DNA from: Algoriphagus algorifonticola
GTDB taxonomy: Bacteria; Bacteroidota; Bacteroidia; Cytophagales; Cyclobacteriaceae
Direction of reading: 5' to 3'
DNA length: 34,936 nt
Assembly: GCF_007655305.1 (NCBI RefSeq)
Contig: NZ_VLOG01000021.1
Location: forward strand, 16,739-51,674
The stretch's first letter is position 1, and the number at the start of each line of letters is the position of its first letter. Both the position numbers and the translations under genes were made by a program. The notes under the pieces are model-generated. The model worked only from the letters and a program-made list of their open reading frames with translations. It made no database searches and was not told where the DNA came from. Below are positions 27,045 through 34,162 of the stretch, in pieces.

Positions 27045-27740
27045 TTAAAGGAAAATGCTTGTTGCTGCGTTTTTGGTTTTATTCAGCTTGAGCATCACAT
27101 ATTTTTTTAATCTGACCCAGCGGTCAAATAATTTGATTTTCTTTTTAAAATCTTGTCTTAAAGCCAATTCTGCCATTTGATTTTTCTTGGCATGTGGATC
27201 ATAAAGCAAGGCTGTACAAAGACAGTTTTGTCTGTTTTTAGCCATCAAAATCTCATAATTGATACAGCTCTGACACCCCTTCCAGAATTCATTATCATCT
27301 GTCAGGTCAGAATAAGAAACAGGGATATAGCCCAACTCAGAATTGATTTTCATTACAGCAGCTCCTGTAGTCAATCCGAAAATTTTGGAATCGGGATATT
27401 TCAAACGGCTTAATTTGAAAATCTCCTGCTTGATTTTTCTAGCAAGCCCATATTTTCTGAATTCAGGAGAAACTATAAGCCCTGAATTGGCCACATACTT
27501 TCCATGTCCCCAAGCTTCAATATAACAAAAGCCCGCCCAAACTCCGTCTGAAGTTAGAGCAATGATTGCTTTCCCTTCATCCATCTTGGTTTCTATATAG
27601 GCTGGACTTCTTTTTGCTATTCCTGTTCCACGAGCTTTGGCTGAATTAGCCATCTCGTCAGTGATCACCTCAGAATAGATTTTGTGAGAAGGGTCTGCAA
27701 CAAGGATTTTAAATGAAATTTCTTCCATGGCTTTAGGCAT
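27045..27740 (-). CDS. GNAT acyltransferase, candidate N-acyl(succinyl)-glutamate synthase
   Basis: 231 residues (or 227 from the ATG at 27728). GNAT motif A is visible at 88-103 (GLIVSPEFRKYGLARK, with the acyl-CoA loop R95-x-x-G98-x-A100); NSELGYIP at 133-140 fits motif B. A Cys cluster, CxxC at 156-159 and CxC at 173-175, is unlike typical GNAT proteins and could bind metal. It is the first gene of the arginine operon. The operon has no argA or argJ, yet includes a deacylase, so an acyl-CoA:glutamate N-acyltransferase is needed; this gene is the only candidate in the window. The function is inferred from context, not homology to ArgA. Confidence 0.75.
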   Translation of the reverse strand: MPKAMEEISFKILVADPSHKIYSEVITDEMANSAKARGTGIAKRSPAYIETKMDEGKAIIALTSDGVWAGFCYIEAWGHGKYVANSGLIVSPEFRKYGLARKIKQEIFKLSRLKYPDSKIFGLTTGAAVMKINSELGYIPVSYSDLTDDNEFWKGCQSCINYEILMAKNRQNCLCTALLYDPHAKKNQMAELALRQDFKKKIKLFDRWVRLKKYVMLKLNKTKNAATSIFL

Positions 27741-27851
27741 GAATTGAAAATCCGATAGGCCGGATTGGTTTTAATAAATGATTAAGAGGGAAAATTTGCC
27801 GGGGTAGTTTTCCGCGTAGGAAAACCAGAAATACTACAGGGTCAAACCCTG
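27741..27851 (-). promoter_or_regulatory. Alternative hairpins in the arginine operon leader (candidate attenuator)
   Basis: Between the leader peptide and the GNAT start are four possible hairpins. H1 is cagggt/accctg (27837-27851), overlapping the end of the leader ORF. H2 is gttttcc/ggaaaac (27807-27813 with 27819-27825). H3 pairs the ggaaaa of H2 (minus strand, 27813-27808) with ttttcc further on (27794-27789), so H2 and H3 exclude each other. H4 is aatccg/cggatt (27749-27766), ending in TTTT 9 bases before the start codon. Which state stops expression is not clear. Confidence 0.5.
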
Positions 27852-27961
27852 AAAAAGAACCTGTGCCTCCTAGATGGAGAAAAAAGTAAATTCGCAGCAA
27901 GACACACCGTTAGTGGTAACGTGTTATTGGTTCTTGGCGCTATTTTTACAGTGTTAATCAT
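27842..27961 (-). CDS. Candidate arginine leader peptide (39 aa)
   Basis: ATG at 27961, TGA at 27844-27842. The peptide begins MINTVKIAPRTNNT and ends SPSRRHRFFFRV. Codons 31-38 are AGG AGG CAC AGG TTC TTT TTC AGG: four Arg codons in eight, immediately before the stop, as in attenuation leader peptides. It lies about 14 bases after a candidate promoter and 101 bases before the GNAT start, with H1 overlapping its last codons. Expected role: the ribosome stalls at the Arg codons when charged tRNA-Arg is low and changes the folding of the leader. There is no homology evidence and no experimental proof. Confidence 0.6.
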   Translation of the reverse strand: MINTVKIAPRTNNTLPLTVCLAANLLFSPSRRHRFFFRV

Positions 27962-27974
27962 TTGAATAAGGTCG

Positions 27975-28005
27975 CAAAGTTGAATGCTTTGAAAAGGAAT
28001 TGCAA
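27975..28005 (-). promoter_or_regulatory. Candidate promoter of the arginine operon
   Basis: On the minus strand, TTG (28005-28003), a 20-base spacer and CAACTTTG (27982-27975) match the Bacteroidota TTG-N19/20-TAnnTTTG pattern with one mismatch. The leader ATG follows within about 14 bases, so its 5' untranslated region would be very short. The flanking region 28006-28115 is AT-rich and shows no gene. Confidence 0.5.
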
Positions 28006-28115
28006 GAAAATTTTTCAAAAATTTAAAATTTCTTGAACTTCTTTAAAAATGACATAGGCAAACAAGCCTTTCTTCCCTCTTATCCTAAATTACCAAATAT
28101 TATTTGGCATTTATT

Positions 28116-29369
28116 CTAAGTATTTCCTGATAAAGTTCTGATAGCCAGTACAAATTGATCCAACTCTTTTTCGGAAGTATACACATTCGGAGAAATTCTG
28201 CATCCTTTTACTCCGGCACCATCTATTGCAACTGTAAATATTTGAAAATCCTCAATCAGACGTTTGGCCAAATCAGCAGGCTTCATGCTTTCAATTCCTA
28301 CATTAGCGATAGCACAGGACCTTTGGATTGCTTGAGGTGTATTGACTTGAACATTGGGGAGATCTCTGACTTGATCCGACCAATAGCGCTGAATATATCT
28401 CAAGCGATCCTCTTTCCTTTTACTACCTATTTTATTGTGGAATTCAATCGCATTAATCACAGCCAAGTCAGTTGCTACTGGATGGGTTCCTGTATGGTTT
28501 AAATTGAGAATTCCTTCTCTATCCAATTCATAAGGTGCCAATAAAGGCTTTATTTTACTGGATTTCCCCTTTTTGACATAAAGAAGTCCAGCACCTAGAG
28601 GTACACTTAGCCATTTATGAAGGCTACTTCCGTAGTAGTCACATCCCAGCTCATTCATATTAAACTGGAAATGCCCAACAGCATGAGCCCCATCCACCAT
28701 TACTTCCACGCCATGCGAATGAGCCATATCACATATTTTTTTAATAGGAAGAATATGGCCGGTAATATTCACAATATGAGGAACCATCATCAATTTGGTG
28801 GAAGGAGTAATGGCTTGCTCATACACTGCTACGACCTCTTCATCTGTCTCTGGGTGCATGGGTATATCTATTTTTTTGACCTTGACACCGTGTCTCCTAG
28901 ATGCTAATTCAAACATATTCAGCATACTCCCATAATCCTGATTGGACATGATGGCTTCATCTCCAGAATTCCATGGAAAACCAGAAATAATCAAGTCAAG
29001 GGATTCGGTAGTGTTTCTGGTAATTACAACTTCCTCAGGAGATGCACCTACCAATTCGGCCAGCATGGCTGCACTTTTGGCTTTATTTTCCCATTGAACA
29101 GTCCTCATATAGTGGGAGCCTTGGTAATTTACTTCCCGGATATGAGCTATATACTTTTCCAAAGTTTCCTCCGGTAAAAAACAATAGTACCCATTTTCCA
29201 AATTGATATAATCTGGTTTGAGTTTATATCCAGCTCTGATCTGTTCCCACAAAGAGGCAGACTCAAAGTCAATCTCAGTTAATCCCTTTTTTTGAGCTTT
29301 AACAGAAAATATAGATCCGGAAGAAATCCCTAAAAAGGCTAAGGATTTTAGAAATGCGCGTTTGTTCAT
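28116..29369 (-). CDS. Class-V PLP-dependent aminotransferase, exported (isopenicillin N epimerase-like)
   Basis: About 417 residues from the ATG at 29369 (MNKRAFLKSLAFLG). An in-frame extension to 29495 would overlap the zinc-ribbon gene and is rejected. The N-terminus has a hydrophobic signal (AFLGISSGSIFSVKAQ) after basic residues, resembling a Tat or Sec signal. Core motifs: Lys252 in SSLHKWLSVPLGAG as Schiff-base lysine, TRNTTESLDLIISG, and VMVDGAHAVGHFQF. The family includes cysteine desulfurases and isopenicillin N epimerases; an exported version is common in Bacteroidota and its substrate is unknown. It starts 10 bases after the zinc-ribbon gene. Confidence 0.85.
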   Translation of the reverse strand: MNKRAFLKSLAFLGISSGSIFSVKAQKKGLTEIDFESASLWEQIRAGYKLKPDYINLENGYYCFLPEETLEKYIAHIREVNYQGSHYMRTVQWENKAKSAAMLAELVGASPEEVVITRNTTESLDLIISGFPWNSGDEAIMSNQDYGSMLNMFELASRRHGVKVKKIDIPMHPETDEEVVAVYEQAITPSTKLMMVPHIVNITGHILPIKKICDMAHSHGVEVMVDGAHAVGHFQFNMNELGCDYYGSSLHKWLSVPLGAGLLYVKKGKSSKIKPLLAPYELDREGILNLNHTGTHPVATDLAVINAIEFHNKIGSKRKEDRLRYIQRYWSDQVRDLPNVQVNTPQAIQRSCAIANVGIESMKPADLAKRLIEDFQIFTVAIDGAGVKGCRISPNVYTSEKELDQFVLAIRTLSGNT

Positions 29370-29379
29370 AGGGTATTTC

Positions 29380-29535
29380 TTAAAGGATATAGCTGATAAT
29401 CCAGATAAAAAGAAGGAGTAGGGCAACCCAGGTGATCCAAGGAGATCTTTTTGGAAATTCAAACTGACAGATGGGACAAACTTTTGCTTTCTCATCTATT
29501 TCCATGGCACATGAGGGACATTCTTTCTTTTTCAA
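29380..29535 (-). CDS. Small zinc-ribbon membrane protein
   Basis: About 51 residues from a TTG at 29535 (MKKKECPSCAMEIDEKAKVC...), chosen because it gives the usual MKKKECPSC beginning; the frame also extends to another TTG at 29562. Two CxxC pairs (CPSC, CPIC) spaced by 12 residues form a zinc ribbon, followed by a single membrane helix (WVALLLLFIWIISYIL). There is no in-frame ATG until within the ribbon, so a TTG start is required. Function unknown; probably cotranscribed with the aminotransferase gene. Confidence 0.65.
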   Translation of the reverse strand: MKKKECPSCAMEIDEKAKVCPICQFEFPKRSPWITWVALLLLFIWIISYIL

Positions 29536-29595
29536 AATGGCTAGCGAACTCTTTTGATTCAAATTTGATTTCTACCAGTAATTAAGTCAAAATCT

Positions 29596-30303
29596 ATGAA
29601 AATTGAAATCTGGTCGGACATCGTTTGTCCTTTCTGCTATATCGGTAAAAGAAAATTGGAAAGAGCTTTAAGCAAATTTCCCCATCAAAACTCCATTGAA
29701 ATAGAATGGAAAAGCTTCCAATTGAATCCTGATGAGAAAACTAACCCTTCCATCTCCACTATTGAGAATTTGGCGAAAAACAAAGGTTGGTCAATGACTC
29801 AAGCTAATGAAGCTGTTTCTTATGTTAAAAACATGGCCGCTCAAGAGGGTTTGGTCTTTAATTATGACAAGACAGTGGTTGCCAATACGAAGAATGGGCA
29901 TCGTTTGATTCACTTAGCTCAGCAGCAGGAAAAAGGAGACCAAATGAAGGAGCGATTACTGCAAGCTTACTTCACTGACGGTCTCAATATAGACGATGCG
30001 AATACCTTGGCTGCTTTGGGAAAAGAAGTAGGACTCGATGAAAAAGCTATTCTGGAAATGCTATCTAGCGATCAACTGTTTGAAGATGTAGAAAAAGACA
30101 TCTATGAATCTAGATTGATAGGAGTAAGCGGGGTTCCTTTCTTTGTTTTTGACAGGAAGTTTGGAATCTCCGGTGCGCAGCCTGATGAGGTATTTGATCA
30201 AACTTTAGAAAAGGCATGGACTGAATACTCCAAAGAAAACAATCCTATTATCATGAATTCAGCTGATTCAGGAGATTGCTGCGATATTGAAGGTAATTGT
30301 TAA
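29596..30303 (+). CDS. DsbA-family oxidoreductase (FrnE-like)
   Basis: 235 residues, thioredoxin fold with a helical insertion. The active site is C11-P-F-C14 (DIVCPFCYIGK), and the cis-Pro loop is GVSGVPFFVF. There is no signal peptide, so it is cytoplasmic, like the FrnE/2-hydroxychromene isomerase group. The extra C-terminal cysteines (SGDCCDIEGNC) are noteworthy and could form a second redox site. Single gene, ended by the terminator at 30310-30350. Confidence 0.88.
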   Translation: MKIEIWSDIVCPFCYIGKRKLERALSKFPHQNSIEIEWKSFQLNPDEKTNPSISTIENLAKNKGWSMTQANEAVSYVKNMAAQEGLVFNYDKTVVANTKNGHRLIHLAQQQEKGDQMKERLLQAYFTDGLNIDDANTLAALGKEVGLDEKAILEMLSSDQLFEDVEKDIYESRLIGVSGVPFFVFDRKFGISGAQPDEVFDQTLEKAWTEYSKENNPIIMNSADSGDCCDIEGNC

Positions 30304-30309
30304 AAAATT

Positions 30310-30350
30310 AGCCGTTTCATCAATCGTGAAATAGTATTGATGAAACGGCT
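30310..30350. terminator. Bidirectional terminator between convergent genes
   Basis: A perfect 15-bp stem (30310-30324 with 30336-30350; agccgtttcatcaat and its complement) with an 11-nt loop. On the minus strand it is followed by taattttttaac, and on the plus strand by ttgtta. It separates the FrnE-like gene from the convergent SMP-30 gene. Confidence 0.85.
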
Positions 30351-30359
30351 TTGTTATCT

Positions 30360-31283
30360 CTACCAAACTCCCTGGGTTTTCATACGAAGGGTGTAAACAG
30401 CATCCATGGCAGTAATAAACAGCGTTTTTCTGTCCAATGAGCCAAAAACTACATTCGCGGTCCATTTTGCAGGTACGGGGATATGAGCGATTTTTTCTCC
30501 TTTTCTGTCAAAAACAGTTACCCCATCGCCAGTTAGGTATAAATTTCCTCGGCTATCTATAGTCATTCCATCAGAACCCATTTCGCAGAAAAGTTCTTTA
30601 TTGGTTAAATAACCGTCTTCCCGAATCTCATATTTATAGGTTTTTTTATCCCCAATATCTGCTACATAGAGATATTTGCCATCTGGAGAACCCACGATCC
30701 CGTTTGGTTTCACCAGGTCCTCTGCAACCCGAAATAACTCCGCTCTATCTTCGGATAAGAAATAAACATGCTCTCCATCTTGTTCCATTTCTTTTCCTCT
30801 AATGCCTTCCCAATAGGGTCTTACGTACAAAGGGTCAGTGAAGAACAAACCTCCTTTTGGTCTAACCCAAAGGTCATTGGGTCCATTCAATTTTTTTCCT
30901 TTAAAAGCCGAGATTAAAATCTGCACATCTCCATCAGAGTCAATAGACCAAAGTTGATTGTCTTCATCAGCACAAGTCAGAAGGTTTCCATCAAGCATGA
31001 AATACATTCCATTTGATCTACCCGCTTCATCTTTAAAAAGTGAAACTTCATTCGAAATTGCATTCCATTTGTAGATTTTATTATTGGGCTGATCAGTGAA
31101 GAATACGTCTCCAAAGCGATTAACTGCAGGGCCTTCCGTAAATGAAAAACCGTCTTGTACTTTCACCAACTCGGCCCCTTTTTCTACGATTCCTCTTTTA
31201 TCTTCTATTTGAGCTTGCACATGGATGATACTTAGAGAGTAGGCTAAAGCTGAGCCCAACAGCATTTTTTTGGTCAAATTCAT
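30360..31283 (-). CDS. SMP-30/gluconolactonase/LRE family protein, exported
   Basis: 307 residues; signal peptide up to about residue 25 (LLGSALAYSLSIIHVQAQ). It is a six-bladed propeller of the SMP-30/gluconolactonase family with the metal-site residues in FTEGPAVN (Glu), LNGPNDLWV (Asn) and VADIGDKKTY (Asp). Members hydrolyse sugar lactones; the substrate here is not known. It follows the WD40-like gene by 9 bases, suggesting a two-gene unit. Confidence 0.86.
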   Translation of the reverse strand: MNLTKKMLLGSALAYSLSIIHVQAQIEDKRGIVEKGAELVKVQDGFSFTEGPAVNRFGDVFFTDQPNNKIYKWNAISNEVSLFKDEAGRSNGMYFMLDGNLLTCADEDNQLWSIDSDGDVQILISAFKGKKLNGPNDLWVRPKGGLFFTDPLYVRPYWEGIRGKEMEQDGEHVYFLSEDRAELFRVAEDLVKPNGIVGSPDGKYLYVADIGDKKTYKYEIREDGYLTNKELFCEMGSDGMTIDSRGNLYLTGDGVTVFDRKGEKIAHIPVPAKWTANVVFGSLDRKTLFITAMDAVYTLRMKTQGVW

Positions 31284-31292
31284 AATTGAATA

Positions 31293-32186
31293 TTATTTTC
31301 TTTCCATGGCCACGACAATGACGTCTAAATCTTTGCTGTAAGCCAGTCTTGAAATATTTTGATGTGTTTCGGTTTGAATGGTACCCAGAAGAGACCAATT
31401 CTTTTCATTCCACTTGCGAATGTAAAGAGAATTTCCTCTTCCCATCAACAAGGTTTTTTTATCCAGCCAAATGAAATCCTGAGATCCTGCAAGGCTTAAT
31501 CCTAAATCACCTTTTTCTTGGGATTCCAAATCCATATACTTTAACTCAAAGGCCTCTCCATCAGGTTGCTTAGCAGAAATATCTCTAGACAAATAGGTGA
31601 TTTGAGAGGTTTTTGGCCTTTTTTTAATGGATCTTCCTACATTTTCATCTATTTCTAACAAATCATTTCGGCCCTTGGCATAGATCAATTGATTGGGATT
31701 TCCCAATACAAACATGGCAGCCTTATTATCATACCAATCGTAATAGCCTACCGGTTCAATATCATCATAAAGCAATTCCGGTTCTCCAAAATTGGTTGGA
31801 TACAACCATATTCTTTGCTTTTTATCTGGCTCAGTTACCACCGCTGCTATATATTGACCACAATCTGTGATCGAGGGTGAAAATTCACTTCTATCAGCAG
31901 TCTTGGTCAGGTTGGTAAATTTTCCATTTTCAAAATTATAAACGATAATATCATGATTTCCTTTATCGTCAGCTGCTGAAAAAACCAATTGATACTCATT
32001 GATAAAAGAGGGTTGATTATCGTATTCTTTTCGGTCAGTTATTGCCTTTTCAGATCCACTGATTAGCTGAATCTTATTTCCTTTCCCTTTGGTGCTGATT
32101 TGCCACAAGTCGAAAGAGGTTTGGGCAAATAGGGAAGAACAGGTGATTAGGAGAATTAATGCGGTAGGGTAAATTTTTTTATTCAT
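31293..32186 (-). CDS. Exported TolB/WD40-like beta-propeller protein
   Basis: About 297 residues from the ATG at 32186 (MNKKIYPTALILL), giving a signal peptide ending near SSLFAQ. A longer frame to 32300 would run inside the divergent oxygenase gene and is rejected. Repeats of the PD40/TolB type: NQPSFINEYQLVFSAADDKG, SEFSPSITDCGQYIAAVV and similar. No catalytic residues identified; probably a periplasmic binding or scaffold protein. Upstream partner of the SMP-30 gene. Confidence 0.75.
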   Translation of the reverse strand: MNKKIYPTALILLITCSSLFAQTSFDLWQISTKGKGNKIQLISGSEKAITDRKEYDNQPSFINEYQLVFSAADDKGNHDIIVYNFENGKFTNLTKTADRSEFSPSITDCGQYIAAVVTEPDKKQRIWLYPTNFGEPELLYDDIEPVGYYDWYDNKAAMFVLGNPNQLIYAKGRNDLLEIDENVGRSIKKRPKTSQITYLSRDISAKQPDGEAFELKYMDLESQEKGDLGLSLAGSQDFIWLDKKTLLMGRGNSLYIRKWNEKNWSLLGTIQTETHQNISRLAYSKDLDVIVVAMERK

Positions 32187-32236
32187 TGATTTTACTTTCT
32201 CAGCCAACCAAATTACAAAATGAAGGTTAGAATGCT

Positions 32237-33319
32237 GTGGATAAATTAAAGCTTTATACAAATTCAAATTTTCAGGCGCTGAGAGGTCAAGGGGACCCAT
32301 TAGCAGATGAAGCAGTGAAAAGTCTTGTATCCAGACCTGAGGGGATTGAAATTATTAATTCATGGGAAGAAATTCCTGAAGAAATTCCAGAGATTTTCGA
32401 CGCTGCTGTTCAAAAATATTTCAATTTCTTCAATTCCTCAACGGAGCACTACGATCTAGAAGTATTAAAAAAAGGCCAATTATTTTTTGAGAAAAAAGGG
32501 GATAGTTATTTAGGAATGCTTGGTTTTTATTCCTTGCCCTATTGTTATGCTTTTGCAGATGGAGCCGAAGTGCTGGTAAGATCTAACCGGATTGTCAATC
32601 AGATAGGAGAGAGGTTGGGCGAAACTGCTGTTTTCCTTATGGATATCTTCGCCCCGGGGGCGTTTTATGAGGATAAGAAGGCGATTTTAACTTGTGCTAA
32701 GGTCAGATTGATTCATGCATTTAGCAGATATTTTGTAGAAGCTTATGCAAAAGACTGGGATCCAAAATTTGGGAAGCCAGTTAATCAGGAAGATATGCTG
32801 GGTACAAATTTAGCCTTCTCCTATATTGTCTTGAGAGGTTTGATCAAAATGGGCAGAAGAATAGACAGGGAAGAAAGTGAAGCCATACTAGCCTACTGGA
32901 AGTGGATTGGTTATTTAATCGGCCTAGAGACTAAAAATTGGCCAAATTCCGCAAGGGAGGCAATTGAAGTAGATCGACTGATAAGAAAAAGACAATTGAG
33001 GGCTTCTAATGCAGGCAAGCAGTTAATTCAGGCTTTAATTTCCTATTACAAGAAATCTATTCCAGAACCATTATTAACAGAAAGAGTCGAAGATATTTTG
33101 TATTTCTTTTTGGGAAAAGAAGCCTCAGATGCCTTGGGGATAGTACCAAAAAATCAATTGGAAGGAGGGATTTTGGGCTTAATTTTCCAATATTCCGGAT
33201 GGAAATCCTATGGAGGAAAAAAGAGCTATGCTTCCATTCGAAGAATGATGGAGCAACAACAGAAAGAACAGTTTGGAAAGGTGATGAAAATCCAATTACC
33301 TGTGCGAAACCGTTCATAA
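32237..33319 (+). CDS. MpaB/DUF2236-type oxygenase
   Basis: 360 residues. The start is a GTG at 32237; no in-frame ATG occurs before about residue 94, deep in the fold. It resembles the ER-bound oxygenase MpaB / latex-clearing protein family (DUF2236): KVRLIHAFSRYF at 155-166, with R157 and H160 in the family's Arg-His motif, and GKPVNQEDMLGTNLAFS at 179-195. These are heme b oxygenases or peroxygenases acting on hydrophobic chains; the substrate here is unknown. Divergent from the WD40-like gene with 50 bases between starts. Confidence 0.75.
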   Translation: MDKLKLYTNSNFQALRGQGDPLADEAVKSLVSRPEGIEIINSWEEIPEEIPEIFDAAVQKYFNFFNSSTEHYDLEVLKKGQLFFEKKGDSYLGMLGFYSLPYCYAFADGAEVLVRSNRIVNQIGERLGETAVFLMDIFAPGAFYEDKKAILTCAKVRLIHAFSRYFVEAYAKDWDPKFGKPVNQEDMLGTNLAFSYIVLRGLIKMGRRIDREESEAILAYWKWIGYLIGLETKNWPNSAREAIEVDRLIRKRQLRASNAGKQLIQALISYYKKSIPEPLLTERVEDILYFFLGKEASDALGIVPKNQLEGGILGLIFQYSGWKSYGGKKSYASIRRMMEQQQKEQFGKVMKIQLPVRNRS

Positions 33320-33392
33320 ACGAACACTTTTTTGTACGAATATCAGGCAAGAAAAGAGAGTAATAGCCCTTTAAAGGCTTTTTGAACAGGAT

Positions 33393-33422
33393 TTGTCTAC
33401 TGGCACCTTTTTCGTACTTTAC
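33393..33422 (+). promoter_or_regulatory. Candidate promoter for the DUF2752-TM2 pair
   Basis: TTG (33393-33395), 19-base spacer, TACTTTAC (33415-33422; two mismatches to TAnnTTTG), six bases before the start codon. A weak hairpin with a T run at 33365-33383 (agcc/ggct) could end the oxygenase transcript. Confidence 0.3.
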
Positions 33423-33427
33423 TGATC

Positions 33428-33733
33428 ATGAAAGAAATCAGCAAACGGTTCAGCAGACTACCTCTTGAGCTTTTCTTTTGGATAGGAAGTATCATCGCAA
33501 TTTTGATGATAGATCCCTCATCGGCTAATCACTTCAGCCTATGTCCTTTAGAAAATTTAGGAATCACCTGGTGTCCCGGATGTGGTCTAGGAAGAGCAAT
33601 GAATCTTCTCGCGCGGGGAGAGTTTGAAGCCTCCTGGTCCATGCATCCACTAGCCATGTTGGCTTATGTGGTGATTCTTTCTAGAATTTGGAATTTGATT
33701 AAAAACCTAAAAACAACACACAATTATGGCTAA
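33428..33733 (+). CDS. DUF2752 membrane protein
   Basis: 101 residues with two or three hydrophobic segments. The motif CPLENLGITWCPGCGLGRAM followed by a MHPLAMLAY segment is characteristic of DUF2752. The CPGCGLGRA segment looks like a metal or thiol site, but no function is established for the family. Overlaps the TM2 gene by 8 bases. Confidence 0.8.
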   Translation: MKEISKRFSRLPLELFFWIGSIIAILMIDPSSANHFSLCPLENLGITWCPGCGLGRAMNLLARGEFEASWSMHPLAMLAYVVILSRIWNLIKNLKTTHNYG

Positions 33734-34100
33734 TGTATTGAGACATCTTCCTGAATTGGAAGGGATGGAACTTGGATATATCCAGGGCTTGATGAAGAAT
33801 ATGGATGAAGATCAGGCTTCTCTATTTGCACAAGTTTACAGAGCAAGAAGAAAAGACTCCCAAATGATTCTAATCCTTACGCTTCTTGGATTCTTTGGAT
33901 TTGCCGGATTACACCGTTTTATATTGGGTCAAATTGGATTGGGTATACTCTATATCTTGACAGTAGGACTTTGTTTCATCGGTACTATTGTGGATTTGGT
34001 AAACTATAAAAGTTTGGCTTATGAGTATAATGTAAAAATGGCTCATGAAACTTTGGCCATGCTATCCAATTCTTATCCGAATATCATAGAGGATAAATAA
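33726..34100 (+). CDS. TM2 domain-containing membrane protein
   Basis: 124 residues: an N-terminal soluble stretch (about 1-45), then two membrane helices separated by a short turn (LLGFFGFAGLHRF-ILGQIGLGILYIL). The order GLHRFxLGQxxxG and IVDLVN fits the TM2 domain. Function unknown. Starts inside the end of the DUF2752 gene, so the two are coupled; the terminator at 34134 ends the transcript. Confidence 0.85.
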   Translation: MANVLRHLPELEGMELGYIQGLMKNMDEDQASLFAQVYRARRKDSQMILILTLLGFFGFAGLHRFILGQIGLGILYILTVGLCFIGTIVDLVNYKSLAYEYNVKMAHETLAMLSNSYPNIIEDK

Positions 34101-34133
34101 TTAAACTTGATTACCACTTAACACCAACCTGAG

Positions 34134-34162
34134 AGCCTTGACGAAAGTCAGGGCTTTTTTTT
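34134..34162 (+). terminator. Rho-independent terminator after the TM2 gene
   Basis: A 9-bp stem (34134-34142 with 34147-34155, one G-U) closes a GAAA tetraloop and is followed by eight Ts. It is intrinsic for the plus strand; the T run reaches into the stop codon of the convergent gene. Confidence 0.88.

Noticed and set aside
28093..28107. Terminator after the class-V aminotransferase gene (ccaaata/tatttgg palindrome)
   Set aside because: Only 7 AT-rich base pairs with a one-base centre and no T tract on the minus strand.
29369..29495. N-terminal extension of the aminotransferase gene
   Set aside because: It would overlap the zinc-ribbon gene, lacks family similarity and hides the signal peptide at MNKRAFLKSLAFLG.
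32187..32300. Upstream start of the WD40-like gene
   Set aside because: The extension lies within the divergent oxygenase coding sequence and precedes a clear signal peptide start at 32186.
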